The position numbers and the translations under genes are program-made. A stretch of 64,000 nt of DNA, from assembly GCA_026545225.1 (NCBI GenBank), contig CM048852.1, forward strand, positions 56,303,146 through 56,367,145, read 5' to 3'. Source of the DNA: Cornus controversa. Lineage: Eukaryota > Streptophyta > Magnoliopsida > Cornales > Cornaceae. A model generated the notes under the pieces. That model had not been told where the DNA came from, searched no databases, and saw nothing but the letters and a program-made list of their open reading frames with translations. Below are positions 33,937 through 47,170 of the stretch, piece by piece. Each line of letters starts with the position of its first letter. The first letter of the stretch is position 1.

Positions 33937-35532
33937 CACTAGCTAGACAGAATTGTTGGGGATTAGGGTTTTCTAGGCAGCTTAAACATGACCTATATAT
34001 GTTATCTTTCTTCTTTCATTGATCCCCCATTCTAGGACAGAAAAGAGAGTTCCTAAAGAAGAAAAGACACTAAGCATGAGAATTCGTTGACTAACTCTGA
34101 AAAAAGATGAACTATTGTCTTATGTACAGCATATGGGAGTTGAAACCCTAGACCTCGACAAAAAAAAGATTGAAATTAAAGTCCCTCTCTCTCTCTAGAG
34201 AGGTGTAAACAATTATTCATCTAACATTATATTTGTATGTATCTGACTTGTGCATATGCATATGCATATGCAATACATGTAGGCATTCATGCATGATGTT
34301 ATACAGTGGAGCAACTTCTTTATCAAAAATATTATCTGAAAAAAAATGCATTTTTGACGTAGAATATTCCAATACCTGCAAAAAAAATTATTATTTTTAG
34401 TTATTTATCATTTTGATCAATTCAAACACATATGTAACAATTTAAAAATATGAATAATTATGAATTATGGACTGTCCTACTTCATTGAAATACATAGCTT
34501 GTACCCAATTTCAACAGTGCTGCAAAGACCAAGAAATTCAGTGTTTGTTTATTAAAGAAGTCTGAATAAGTTTAAAGTAAACTTTTGTTGTTATTTTGTC
34601 AGTTTTCTTTGTGAAACAACAAAAGGGACCACCCTTGTATGCAGCTTGAAGAAGAAATTAATTAAGAAATCGTTCCATCTTATATTCTATCAAAATCAAT
34701 TTAATTATCTTTACTTAAAATTAGATCAGCAGCTTTTGAAGGTTTTTTTGTCAAATCTTACTCAAAACACTTTCACATTGTTGAGAAATAAATATGTATA
34801 TGCGTGCTCAAAGTTTGAATTTTTTAGTGAAGCAAATGATGTACTAATTAAGTAATTATGTTTAATATTTGCTGTATGGACATAATTTAATCTGAAGAAT
34901 CATTTTTAAAAATAAAAATAAAAATAAAAATAAAAAATGAATGGCCGGGATTAATTACTTGCTAGATGAAGCAGTTTTATATTTGAGCAAGGCTCCAAAA
35001 TTCATAGTACTATCAAACAATGGTAAAAGTTTCTATATAGCGTGGTGATGAATTAAATTTTGATAATTTCAGGATGTATATATAAAACAGAAGGACTGAT
35101 AATGTTTGGCCACAGACATGATATGATAATTAGACATTTTTGGAGTCGCAAAGAAAAAAATATTACTACTTAATTATTTACTAGTACATTTTTTTTTTTT
35201 TTGAAGAAGACAATATACAGTATTCATGTTCAGAGTTAATGTCCACCATATTTTTTTTTTCTTCGAAATGAGAATTCGAGTTCTGTTAGAAACAACATCT
35301 TGAATATGTGGAGAGTTAGTATGCACAATTAACTTGAAATAACCTTTTTCTTTTTCCCTTTTTTTTAATTCTCTTCTCTCTTCCAGTGAGTAATGTTATC
35401 CAATTTAAATCACCCTTCACAACAAAATCAATAAATCACAGTCACACACACGTCTTGTGCGTATGTGCGTGCGCTCATTTATCTTTAATTTTTTAATCAA
35501 TAACAGTAAGAAGATCAAATTGTAAAGATTGA

Positions 35533-35580
<48 letters not shown>

Positions 35581-36816
35581 TTGATGCATTGCTGTCTGTG
35601 AATGTGATGCTGCTGACCCAAAGTGTAAAGAAAAAATTTGCATGCATGCTTGCAGCTCCCTTTCCGTCGGGAATCACGGGGTTTGTTCCTACTCGGGAGT
35701 CGGGACCTACCCATCATGCAATCTCATCCCATCCTCACAAGACCAAAACCCCTGTTCAAATACCATATATAGCTAATTCTAAAACTACATATACTATATG
35801 TATATACCATATTATTTGTATATATGGGTATGATGGTAATCCATTCCGATTTCATATTTACAGTTTTAATTGAAGGAATAAGTAAGATTAATATCACATA
35901 TCTATGTTCGTTCCGTCTCATGTAATTGAAATCTTGAAATTAGAATTAATAGAATTAGAGAAAATTTTCTTCATGATATATTTATTAACCAATTTTTTTC
36001 TAATTTCACTGATTTTAATTTGATGCAGCCAAACATAGCCTAAGATAACACACTCCATGAAGCTCGGCTTTGGGAATTTGGACTCTAATTCATCAATAAG
36101 AACTCCAATTTTCACAATTCCATAAAAGAACAAAAAAAAAAAAAAAAACTTCAAATGTGCCCCCAAAATATGTCTTTTCAATTAAGTTATCGTCTCTTAT
36201 TATATTAATGTCATGTATGCCCTTTTGTAGAATTTTCTTGTTCTATATTCGATTTGTTTCATCAATGGAATAGGTAGGTCTCGTTATTAATGTCGCTCAA
36301 GTATGGTGTTAGAGGTTGAGAGCTATAAGGTTGAAAAAAAGAAACTTTACAACTTATAAGTTGTTATACAAGAGAACTTTTTCATTCCTCCCACGTGTAT
36401 AGGGCCAGCATGGTACAATAGTCGACTGTGATTGAGACCTCATAGCTAGCTAGGGCTCAACTCATTAATGGTGTATTTTCTTCCTTTCACAACCATATAT
36501 ATCAAATTTGTTTGCTCACAGCCTCACAGTCACGGTCTTCTTGAGTGCTTGATGAAATGAGTCACAAAACTTTTAAAAAGTTGACCCATGTGATATTCTA
36601 AAAGAAATATCGATCATAGATCATCTGTTTAAGAAAAGAATGGACTTGGCTTTCCACGTTAATTAATGAGATAGCAACTTATTAAAACTAGCAAATTAAT
36701 TCGAATTTTACGTGGATGAAAATGGAGAAAACGAATTCAATGGAAAATTTTATATTTGATAGCCCTATTTCCATTTACAACTTGGAATTCAGCTTGGCAC
36801 TACTTGAACTCGTGGA
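33937..36816. other. Intergenic region upstream of the GARP gene
   Basis: Contains TGCATATGCATATGCATATGCA (34254-34272), an (AAAAT)n tract near 34913-34937, and (TA)n at 35534-35579. A less AT-rich segment at 35640-35750 has an open frame (AAPFPSGITGFVPTRESG, SHPHK) that I do not recognise and would not call a gene. Confidence 0.55.
35534..35579. repeat. (TA)23 microsatellite
   Basis: Uninterrupted TA dinucleotides. Confidence 0.97.
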
Positions 36817-37279
36817 TGTAAAGAGAAATGCACAACAGCAGCACGAGGGGCATTCTAGAGTGATAAAGAAATAACATAAACGAAAAAACACATACACCAC
36901 ACACAATAGAGACATTTAATGTGGTTCGCCTTATAGTCTACGTCCACTTGAAGACGACCTGAAATTTGTTTCCATACAAATAAAAAAAGATGTACAAATA
37001 TTTCAAACTCAAACCCCAAATACACGTACCGTTTATCTCTCTCAAATTCAAGATTCTCAATATTGAAGAATACAAAACTTTAACACCCTTATATACTAGG
37101 TTACAATATAGACTAAATAACAGATTCAAACCCCGCTAAGACCAAAAAAAAATAGGTAGAAAAGTTTTGGCCGATGGTTCTGCCCCCAAATCAAAAACCC
37201 ACACAAAACCTATGATTCAAGTCAAAATTAATTCGCAACACGACCCGAATCGAAAGAAAATTTAGACCACCACTCAACA
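36817..37279 (-). mobile_element. Copia-type LTR or LTR fragment (minus strand)
   Basis: Read on the minus strand the segment starts TGTTGAGTGGTGG and ends CTCTTTACA. It contains TATATAAGGGTG (TATA-like) and GGACGTAGACTATAAGGCG with AACCACATTAAATG, which recall the conserved GGACGTAG...GAACCACGT region of plant Ty1/copia LTRs. No target-site duplication matches at these limits and no internal region was found, so boundaries are tentative. Confidence 0.4.
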
Positions 37280-37356
37280 CATATATATATACTTACACAC
37301 ATACACAAAAAATGAAACAAATGCACCGAGAATTACAGTGAGTTGGCTATTCTTTT

Positions 37357-37840
37357 TAAGGGTGCACATAGTACTGTTCTTGATGGAACCGAAACCGGAA
37401 TCATTTCTAACGGTTCCTTAATTTTGGAACCAGAATCGTTGAGTTCTGTTCTGTTCTAGTTCCGGTTCCCGTCAACTTTTTTTTTTTATTATTTAAACAT
37501 TGACAAGATATACACTCATACTTGTGCACCCCTAGTTATAAGAATAGATTAGAAGTTATTAGTATTTATTTATATATCTATATAAATATATAGAACATTA
37601 AAACTTAGAAGCTAAATTTATTTATTTATATATTATATATTTATATATCTTAGAAGCTATTATTATTCATTTATATATTATATATATATTTTTTCTAACG
37701 GTTTCAATTCTGGTTCCTTGACTTGGAATAGGAACCGTAGTTAACGGTTCCTAAAATTTAGAACCGGAATCAGAACCGTAGTAAACGGTTCGATTTAGTT
37801 CCTTACAGTTCCGGTTCCATCGATTCTTTGTGCACCCCTA
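37357..37840. mobile_element. hAT-like MITE with GGTTCC/GGAACC arrays
   Basis: It begins TAAGGGTGCACATAG and ends with the inverse of TAGGGGTGCACAAAG. Flanks ATTCTTTT and ATCATTTT agree at 6 of 8 positions, the duplication size of hAT elements. Multiple GGAACCGTTAAC/CGGTTCC-like blocks make the two halves inverted copies. An extra copy of the end (GTGCACCCCTAG) at 37526-37537 suggests nesting or a composite. Confidence 0.6.
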
Positions 37841-39669
37841 ATCATTTTTTTCCCTGAAAGAGGGATGGAAAGAAGAGAGGTCAACTAGAGTGGAAGCTAA
37901 ACGACGAGTCCGAGAATCTATGATAGATCCGAAGAACCACCACTAGATACGATTCTGCTCCACCTTCATACTACCAAAAATTGAGATTCTTTCGTGGCTT
38001 TCTTTCTGTTGGACGATTTTTTGTTTGGGTAAACTTTGAACCCAATTTGTCAAAAATCGTTAAGTATTAAATGAGAAATTGATTCTTGAAATCCTCACTT
38101 GAAGTTGGTCCAACCAAACGTAGCCTTAAGTGGTGGTTATTTGAATTATTAAAAATATAGGAAGAATATATATATTGAATTGATATCAATGAAGAACACA
38201 TAAAGAATTATTTATAGGCACATTATTTTAGAGACTAAGTTTACTTAGGAGACTAGATGAATTAGGATATAAAGTAACATTATATTAAATATATTATCAA
38301 ACATGAATAAAACACAAGAACATACACGATTTTTCTGGAATAGTTATGATTCTTTAAGAACAAATGTACATGACTGTTCTGCACATATTATGTTGGAAGA
38401 ATTCTAGAAATTGAAATTGAAGTGCTGCATCTTTAGAATCGTAAATCCATTATATCTTGGGAGACAATGTAAATCCATTCTATCTTGTTAGACAATTGTT
38501 TATCGTCTTGAGCACTAAAAGAGAACAAATTTATTTTAAAAAAATTGTGTTAACACAAGGGTCAAATTTATTTATTCAATAATTCTGTAAGTTGGTTGAT
38601 ACTTGTTTCTACTTTTTTTTTAACTTCCTGTCTAATAATTTATCTAATTAAACAATCAAAAGGATGTTTGGTGTAGTTCCATGAAATCGTGTTTAAATAA
38701 TTCTTAAAATACAAAATAGTTTTTCCATAATTACAAAAACCCATTTTAAGTTGTCAATCAAATTAATTTTCAAACTATTTTCCAAAACCATTATTAGAAG
38801 TTTTTAACTAAGAAAATTAAACTAAGCAGGTATTATTAACTATTAAGTCTCAAGACCACCCCAAAAAATAAAAATAAAAATAAAAAAATATTCTAGCCCT
38901 AAGCTTACCATATGGATGACACACTGGATCATCTAGGACACCAAAAATTTCCATATTTAAAACTGAGGTTGTTCGGAAAAGGATTCAGTCCAGCACCCAC
39001 CCGACCTGTGAAGTCAACCCCCAACAGTACTTCTGTTTCCTTTAATATATGTTTGCATAGGTACATGTGTGCCTATTAATGCGGATCTAATATTGTTTGA
39101 GAATGAGCATGTCTGTCCTTTTATACACTATAACTCAATCGTCACCCTGCAACATGAATGCATGTGATGCCTTTGCATTCCATGCATGCCATGCCATATA
39201 TTATATATGTTACATGTACCATGCTCATCATGCATTCCATGCGAGCATTAATAAATATATATATACAAGCTTATATAATTTTATACATATATGTGATAGG
39301 TAACATGATAATTAATTCATTGCTTCTCTCTTTAATTTTATTTATTCCGGGTAGCTACTCTTTTTTTTTTTTTTCACAAGTAAAATATTTTTATTTATAT
39401 TAAACACCTAAAATTTTGCTAAAGTTTTAGTTATGCCCTCACTAAATTTTTGGTAAATCCCATTATGGTAGTTCGAAAAAATGTTTTTATTATTTTTTAA
39501 GGTAGCCTCTTCTCAAATACTATTGACTGTGTGTATTTGTTTGTCTCGATGTAAAATATTTTTAAAAAATTTCTGTATTTGATTATATATTTTAAAAAGC
39601 AAAATATTATACCTGTAAAATATTTTCACACAAAAATGTTTGGATTGATACAACTAATTTATAAAAGAG
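37841..39669. other. Intergenic region, no supported gene
   Basis: AT-rich with an (AAAAT)n tract near 38868-38890. At 39160-39250 many overlapping CATGCA/GCATGC motifs occur, in a natural TA/CATG-rich patch. Confidence 0.55.
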
Positions 39670-40573
39670 AGGCAATATTCGCACTCCCATTTTTTACGTT
39701 TGCACTCCTATCTTAAGAGAAATGTTACTTCTAACATTTACTTCACATGTGAATGATTAATTTTTTTTAAAATACTAAACTACCCTTTCAAACATCTTCT
39801 TTGTCTCTTATCTTTAATGTTTTTGGTCTCTTTTGATCGGATCCGAAAAAATTACTCGAAAAAAAATAATTCAAAAAAAAAATCTCTCTTTTTACGAGAC
39901 CCAAAAAAAGTTATCTATGTTAACAAGACCAAAATATATATAGATATATATATCTGTTGAAGAAATAATATGTTTTGTCATGAGATAAAAAAAATATCTT
40001 TGTTAAATAAATTATTTCTTTTGGTAAGAATTTAAAATTAAAAAGTATCCAAAAAATAGTTATCCATGTTAAATAGATTCTCTCTTGACACGACTCAAAA
40101 AAAAAGTATATAAAATTTTTTATTCTTGTTGAATAAACTATCTACATTGAGAGTACCAAAAAATATATATATATATCATTATTGAATAAATTATATCTTT
40201 TGATAAGTTTAAAAAAAGAAATTATCTATTGGAAGAAACTAAAAAAAAAAAAAAATTTGTTGAATAAATTATCCATTTTGAGAAGACAAAAAAAAATTAT
40301 GAACAAATTATCTCTTTTGACAAGATTAAAAAAAAAAAAGTAGTAAAGAAAGTTAAAAAGGTAAAAAAATTTATCTCTTTTAATAAGAGCCCAAAAAAAA
40401 AAAACATAATAAAGAAACTAAAGAAGGTAAAAAAGAGTTTAACTTTATATTATAAAGGGTAGTTGTGAGATTATAAAATAGGGATGATGTATTAATTAGT
40501 TTATGGACATTTTTGTTATTTTTTTAAAAGAAAAAGGTAAATGGAGTGTAATTGTAGAAAATGGGAGCCCTTT
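39670..40573. mobile_element. Terminal-inverted-repeat element, about 0.9 kb
   Basis: Left GCACTCCCATTTTTTACG...GCACTCC matches inverted right GGCTCCCATTTTCTACA...ACACTCC. The interior is a series of degenerate 50-60-bp units around AATAAATTATCTCTTTTGA and poly(A). No coding region. I found no target duplication, so limits are approximate. Confidence 0.5.
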
Positions 40574-41294
40574 CTAAAATATTGAATAGTTAACTTGTTC
40601 GACAAAAAATTTCAGAATTATTTTTTAAAATATATTTTATATCGAAACAAATGGATAAATAAATATATTTTTCTTACCCCGATAATTAAAATTGGATATA
40701 CATACATCAGCAAAGGCTTAAAAACACAAATGCAGTCTCTGGATGCTAAAACTTTTCAATCTTAACTTGTAAATATAAAGAAAAGCATGATAATCTTTAC
40801 GAGTAGGTATAAGACAATTTGCAGACAATTTAATCTTCAGTTTTTGTCTGTTTGCGGATCTATAATCTTCTCTTGCTATTTCATATTTTTATCATATCTT
40901 TCTTGTTTGTGTTGCTGCAGCAATGCAAATTCGCAATCTTCTTAATTATTCTGTTGTCGCCTCACCATGTTACTCCACCACACCTATAAAAACTTAAAAA
41001 GAACTTATCTATTACAAATATATATGTATTTATAATGTAAATATCGGTTAGAAAAATACATGAAGGATACTAAAATTATGACCAATGCACCTGCTACAAT
41101 CTAATGGGCTATTTTTTTTGGCGCACTTGTTAAAAGTTGGACGTTAAGCATAAGAATGAGGCGAGAGTTGTCACTTTATACCAGTAATGTTTAATGTTTC
41201 GTATCATAGTCACCCAGAATTGAAATTGGAATTACAGATTCGAGACTATAAACCAAGAAATAATTTTGTGCAATTGTGATAGGGAAAAATTAAA

Positions 41295-42701
41295 GGGTAA
41301 ATACCATTTACACTATCTTAGTTTAGGCAATATGTCGATTACATTTCCTTAATTTTAGGTTCACGTATTTATTTTTTCTTTTCGATAGTGTGACGTCAGG
41401 AGATAAACAAAATATGTTGTGCAATATCACGACTACACCCCTTTAATTTTAGGTTCACGTATTGATTTTTCCTTTGGAAAATGATAAACTTGACCCATTT
41501 CATCGTTTTCATTCTTTTTTCTTTCTCTTCTCTCCCTGTATATCTGTTACTCTTTATCTTTTTGTTGTCATTAAAAGACTAAGGCTTTATTTAGATAAAC
41601 AAGAGAAAAAAAAAAAATAACATTAGTTATGAGAGAAAAGAAAAGATAACATGTATTCATGTTTGGATAAATTATAAAAGAAAAAAAAGGAAATGATTGC
41701 ATTTTTGTTAGGCAAAGGTAAATGAGAGAAAAGAAAAGAAACTATTTTAATCAATTTACTAATATCATGTTTTTTTGTGTTTATATTATAAGATATACAT
41801 AAATGTCTTTTAAATTTTGTTCTTTAAAATGTTAAAATTATTTTTGGTATTTTGAAAGATTTACTTACTCTTATTATTTTTCTCCAAATCTTTTCACTTT
41901 TAAGATGATAGCATATGAGAAATTTGGAGAGATAAGCTATCCCTCCAAATCACTTCTAATCATTTCTTTTCTCTTACTAATAACAATCCAAACACGAAAA
42001 CTACTATTCTTCCCTTTCTTTTCTTTTCCTTCCGATTCTATCAATCCAAACGAGCCCTAAGTTGCATTGCTATATATATATATATTTGTTCATTTCCACT
42101 AATATTAAATATGGTTAATATTCTAAAAATAAGTTGTTGGTGTTGTTGTGTCTAGATCTGAATTTTCTGGCAACCATTTAAATATATTATGACAAATTGT
42201 TGAAGAAGGCGAGTGTTGTTTTGAGGATGAATTTGGATAAGGAGAGAAAAAATGATTAATGGTGGAGAGACTGAGGGTATTTATTGGTGGAGGAAAGAGA
42301 TAACATAGCTTCAAAATTTAAGAATATTTTAGTTCATTTTTTTTATATATATTTTTAATGTTCTATAAAAATTAAGTCACGTTAATGCTACATTACCAGT
42401 CGGTTAAGGGTCATGTTAAATTAGTTAGCTGATGTAGCATTACTTTTTTCCTTTTTATTAGTGTAACGTCAGCAGACAAACAAAATATGCTGATATCAGG
42501 AGCAGAAAAATGTATTAATTGTCAATTTTGTCATTCTTACGCATGAAATGACATATTTGACTTCATTAAATAATGTACAATTACAAAAGTAACCTTAACT
42601 TGTGGAAACAAAGGTACAATAATGTCGTTCACTTTTGTTATAAACTGGGGGATCTAATTGAAATATTACTTAAATTGAGAGGGTGTAAGTGACATTTACC
42701 C
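41295..42701. mobile_element. Mutator-like non-autonomous element, 1.4 kb
   Basis: Ends GGGTAAATACCATTTACAC (left) and inverse of GGGTAAATGTCACTTACAC (right), flanked by the perfect 9-bp duplication AAAATTAAA at 41286-41294 and 42702-42710. It has been entered by a Tourist-like MITE (41583-42057). The AACGTCAG...AGACAAACAAAATATG block near 41393 recurs near 42467. No transposase is present. Confidence 0.85.
41583..42057. mobile_element. Tourist-like MITE, copy 1 (475 bp)
   Basis: Its right end, read inverted, is GGGCTCGTTTGGATTGA; both sides carry TAA (41580-41582 and 42058-42060), the 3-bp PIF/Harbinger duplication. Almost the whole element is an inverse copy of 48377-48849, including TTTGGATTATYATTAGTAAG and GGAGGGATAAACTATCC-type blocks. 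Confidence 0.8.
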
Positions 42702-42854
42702 AAAATTAAAAAACTCTAAACTATAAAACATTAAATAATTAAGGAATTTATGTTTGAGAATAGTCAGTTGCAAATAAATAGGAGTCGTCATTGTACTATT
42801 GCTCTTTAAAATGTACCCAGTTGAACGATGGTTGAAACATCTCTATATGAGTTA

Positions 42855-42915
42855 ATTGTACCCGGTTTAAGTACAGTGGAAGCAGTTGTACCCGGTTTAA
42901 GTATAGTGGAAGCAA

Positions 42916-42955
<40 letters not shown>
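42855..42955. repeat. 31-bp tandem pair followed by (TA)n
   Basis: TTGTACCCGGTTTAAGTACA plus GTGGAAGCA is repeated at 42886, then (TA)n at 42919-42955. Confidence 0.85.
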
Positions 42956-42958
<3 letters not shown>

Positions 42959-43916
42959 TTTTATATATATTATGATCAGATATGCAAATTGATGGGTGGC
43001 TAGCTCATTCTGGAATTTCTTTGGCTAATATACTTGTTTAATTATATACTAGTATTGATTAGTCTGCTGTTAATACGTATGCATGGTGGGAAGAGAATAT
43101 TATTAAAATTTGGTATATTATATTGGCGTCAAAGGTATATATTGTCTCATTTTCAAGCATTCTTGTGGATCCCATGCAATGTTTACATCTCACCTATTCC
43201 TGATTGATTATCATGTGGTCCTGTTTTTTAAAAATATCAATTTATTGACATTTAGTTGACTAACTTCTCTTTAAATCTCTTAATTAATTTGATAACCAAT
43301 GGTTACCAAAATAATAATAACAATGGGTGGGATTAAGATTGGACTATTGAAACTAATCAACCTGAACCAAGATCATATCAAATAATAGGACCAACACGAT
43401 GGGGTTGGGTTAACCCAAGTCAACGAATGAATGTAGATTGAATTATTGTATAATCCAACCCTAACCCTTCCACAGCAGCTGTACTATTATATACATTTTT
43501 AGGACCTTTAGGATGCACAAATGCATGACCAAGCGAAAGCTAAATTGATTGAATACTTGAAGCAAAAAGACAAACACAGTTTGGAGAAATATCTAATATA
43601 CTATTGACAAATGAATACTATGCTCTGCACTACAGCACATGCATATATATATATATATAAATCTTAATAGCACAAGGAATTACGAAAACAAGCCCAAATT
43701 TGAACCATCTCTGAAAGTTAAGAAAAAATAGGAGATAAAACCTAATCACTAAAAGCATCTAAAGATAAAATATTAGAAAAATTCGAGTCCGTTCAAGCCT
43801 CTAACAAAAAATTAAAATATTTAACTTGTCTTTTTATACTACTGAAAAATTTGATTTTGGCAACATAAACGATGAAATTTGGCATAAAAAGTTGTGTATT
43901 TTGATCATTAAATCAA

Positions 43917-44988
43917 GGGTAAAATGCTCTAACACTCCCTTAGATTTGAATTTATTGCTCATAGATTAAACTTATGTCAAAAAAAGACTCTAACACCCCC
44001 TCAGGTTTGGTTAAACTAGCTCTAACACCCCCTATTGTCAAAAATACGTACCATCGGATTCTCTCTCTTTATTTTTTACTTAAAGAGGTGTTTGAGCATT
44101 TTACCCATGTAGTAACCCTTGTGGACGGGTGTGAGTGGGCGGGTGCATAGACAGATACTGGGCTGAGCTACCACACTGACAGGGTACAGGGTGCTCAATC
44201 CCACATGCTCAATCCCACATCGCCTGGGTGTGAAAAAAGGGATGTGCTTATATGTAGTGTGTTCTCTTCAAATGGTATGAGGCCTTTTGGGGTAAACCCA
44301 AGAGCAAAACCGTGCGGGCTCAGGCCCAAAGCGGATAATATCATACCATGTGTTGAAGCGGGGTATTACAACCCATATATATATATAGATGTTATATGTT
44401 ATATTAGAATTTCTTTTTAGCTTTCAAATATATATATATATTAAAATTTCTTTTCTTTTTAATTCAGTCATTAAAATTTTTTACGTTCTTAAATAAGTAT
44501 ATCCCATCACACGAATATATATATTTATATACTTTTTTGCTCTATGGTTTATTTATCATCATTTGTAAAAATTTCGTAGTCTTCTTTTCTTCATTTTTTT
44601 TGTAGCCTATTGTAATTTTCTTTTTTTTATTACAAACTTTTTTATGAGGAAAAAATGTTTAATCAATTCTCAAATTTAAATCAATTTGATTCTTGAGAGG
44701 TATAACAAATATGAATATGATATTCAGATTTTTTGAAAAAATATTATTTATTGTCCATTGATATTTTTTATTAATATCTAGTGTTGTGAAAAGAAAGAGA
44801 AGGAAAAAGAAAAGAAAAGAAAAAGTAAAAAATAAAAAGAAAGCATCTGAGAGTATTTTTGGCAACAAAGGGTGTTAAGACTAGTTTAACCAAACATGAG
44901 AGAGAGGATGTGAGAGTTTTTTTTTATACAAGTTTAATCTGTGAGTAATAAATCCAAACATGAGGGGGGGTGTTAAAGCATTTTACCC
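43917..44988. mobile_element. Mutator-like element containing a nested small LTR
   Basis: Left end GGGTAAAATGCTCTAACAC and inverted right end GGGTAAAATGCTTTAACAC are followed by matching ATTTATTGCTCATAGATTAA/ATTTATTACTCACAGATTAA. Flanks TTAAATCAA (43908-43916) and TTAAAACAA (44989-44997) form a 9-bp duplication with one mismatch. An internal inverted end (GAGCATTTTACCC, 44093-44106) lies next to the nested LTR. Confidence 0.8.
44108..44370. mobile_element. Small solo LTR (TRIM-like), 263 bp
   Basis: Begins TGTAGTAACCC and ends GGGGTATTACA, with the 5-bp repeat ACCCA on both sides (44103-44107 and 44371-44375). Inside are CAATCCCACATCGCCTGGG and AACCCAAGAGCAAAACCGTG, and it is notably GC-richer than its surroundings. 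Size and termini suit the LTR of a terminal-repeat retrotransposon in miniature. CTCAATCCCACATG is duplicated at its centre. Confidence 0.75.
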
Positions 44989-45345
44989 TTAAAACAATTG
45001 CGATCATAAATGAATCTTTTCAAATTTAAACGACTCAAAATATTCCTAAAAAACATCCTGTCAATGGACCAAACAGTTTCTATAATTATCGACAACCCAA
45101 TCAATCATTATTTTCGTTGAGTGGGTGTTAGAGTTTTTTTTACACAAACTTAATCTGTGAGTAATAAATTCAAACATGAAGGATTCTTAGAACATTTTAC
45201 CCTTAAATTAATTGTGATCATTAATGAATCTTTTCAAATTTAAACAACTCAAAATTGTCTTAAAAAACATCTTGTCAATGAACCAAACAATTTTTATAAT
45301 TATCGGCAACCGAGTCAATCATTGTTTTCATTGAGTGGTCATTGT
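44911..45345. repeat. About 218-bp tandem duplication spanning the MULE right end
   Basis: Unit 1 (from about 44911) and unit 2 (from about 45129) share AGAGTTTTTTTTAYACAA, TTAATCTGTGAGTAATAAAT, CATTTTACCCTTAAA and CAATCATTRTTTTCRTTGAG. The unit includes the MULE terminus plus adjacent host DNA, so the duplication postdates insertion. Confidence 0.85.
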
Positions 45346-45359
45346 TTTCATTGAGTGTA

Positions 45360-47160
45360 TGTGTCTGAACAGCGAGAGAAAGAGGGGGAGGGAAGTTTCA
45401 CGAAAGATATTCATAATATCTATATATATATATATATATATATATCATTGCATGCAAGCCAAAGATGAATAATTTAAGTCTTTGTTCCTCAGCTATTTAA
45501 AAAGTTGTCATCTAGAAGTAATTAATTAAAGATTCTTTTTAGGTCAGTTTCACTTATAATATAAATGTGTATGAGTTTGTGTGTCTATATATAGGATCAG
45601 TAGTTTATATTAATTTTATAGACAGCTTAGCTATTCCCAATTAGATTAAATATTATATCTTTCATCCTAAGAATTTATTTTTCCCAAACAAAACACGCGA
45701 AATGGTGTGCCAATGTCGCGATTCCTTTACATCCCATAGTCAATTCATGCACTAATAAACTAAGGTTACTGAAGAAAAAAGGATGAAACAATTGGAATTG
45801 GTCTTTGCAATGGAAATACTAATTGACCCATATCCATCAATTATAACTATATATACAAATCAATAAATATCATTAACTTATTTTTATCACAGCACGTTAG
45901 GTAGGCCATTTCAAAGCAACATGTCTTCACTGGATTGCATAGTTTAAATAGTTGGTTCAACATATATATATTGTAATCTGATCTCATGGCACAAGTTGAT
46001 GCATGAAGAATTTGAAACAGCAAAAAGTTTTGAGAGAGAGAGATATATATATATATATACACACACACAACCAAAAGCTAAACTACTAATGGGCCAAGCC
46101 CATATTCAGAGTTTAGACCCCCATATATATGGGTTTTTGGTAATAAAACTTTTGGGTATCTCATCATCAAATGGTGGTTCATAAATGGGACATCAATAGC
46201 AACAAAACTACAGAAGGAGGATATACTTTATTAGTCCATTAAAAGAATAGGGCACATTTATATTTGTGGGTTTGTACTGAATAAATTGGAAATCTTGATC
46301 CCAAAACCAAATACTGTATGATGATGTGATGGGCCGCGATTGGCCCACGTGTTTTTATCCTATAATTACCAAAACAAGAAAAGGGAGGAAAAATGGATGG
46401 AAACATGAAAGAAAGACACTTAAAACTTCTAAATTTGTTTGGGATAGATAGTGAGGGCAAAAAATCATCTCAGAAGTACTTTAGGCAGTCTCCTCCGGTG
46501 AGACAAGTATTAATCACATTTTTGTCACGTGATAAACCAATATACATCATACACAATGTAATATACATTTCTATCACCCATGTTAGTTATACGAGAGATT
46601 ATGTTTTGTTATTACTATCACATCTCATTAAAACACATATCACATACATTCTGTAATAATTATAACAAATTGTTATATCACATGTAACCAAGATGCTAAT
46701 ATCTATTTTAATGAGGTATGATATTCGTAACAAAATATGATACCTCATATAACTAATAGGGTAATAAGAGTTTTCAATTACTCCAATAGTCATAACAAAA
46801 TGTTATATCACTCGTAAGTAACATAATGATATTTATTTTAATAACATGTAATAATCGCAACAAAATTGTGATACCTCAGGTAAGTGATAGGGTGGCAGGG
46901 GTGCATAAGGTATATTGAATAATGTATAAAATATATAGGACTTGGCCCATTTTTGACCGCACGGTTTTACTGTAGGAAAGCGCAAACAGATGCTTACTCT
47001 GAGGAAAAAAGTCCTAATGAATAACACGGCATATGTTGAACATTAATATCTTTTGTGTTTAATCAGTAAAAGTATTTTGATAGGTAATATAGTTTTTTTA
47101 ACTTACAGGGAAAAAAGAAAAGAAAAGAAACAGTCTAGTGTGACAAAATCATATTGATTA
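45360..47160. other. Intergenic region, no supported gene
   Basis: Microsatellites at 45420-45445, 46031-46068 and others. A tandem pair of about 130 bp occupies 46653-46905. No exon-like segment stands out. Confidence 0.55.
46653..46905. repeat. Diverged tandem pair, about 130-bp unit
   Basis: Both units hold ATAACAAANTGTTATATCAC, then TAACATAATGATATTTATTTTAAT-like sequence and TGATACCTCA(T/G)(A/G)TAA, starting near 46664 and 46793. Confidence 0.7.
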
Positions 47161-47170
47161 TTCGCAACTT

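Noticed and set aside
35529-35873. 114-codon frame with AAPFPSGITGFVPTRESG
   Set aside because: Part starts in a (TA)n array and the rest has no recognisable motif; it resembles no peptide family that I could defend.
36817-37279. Complete copia retrotransposon
   Set aside because: No gag-pol, no second LTR and no matching target duplication were found, so only an LTR-like segment is called.
39670-40573. 9-bp target duplication for the GCACTCCC element
   Set aside because: No flanking 9-mers match; the element is kept only on the strength of its inverted ends.
44108-44370. Cassandra-type retrotransposon with a 5S rRNA gene
   Set aside because: Termini resemble those of TRIM elements, but the 5S internal promoter boxes are not present.
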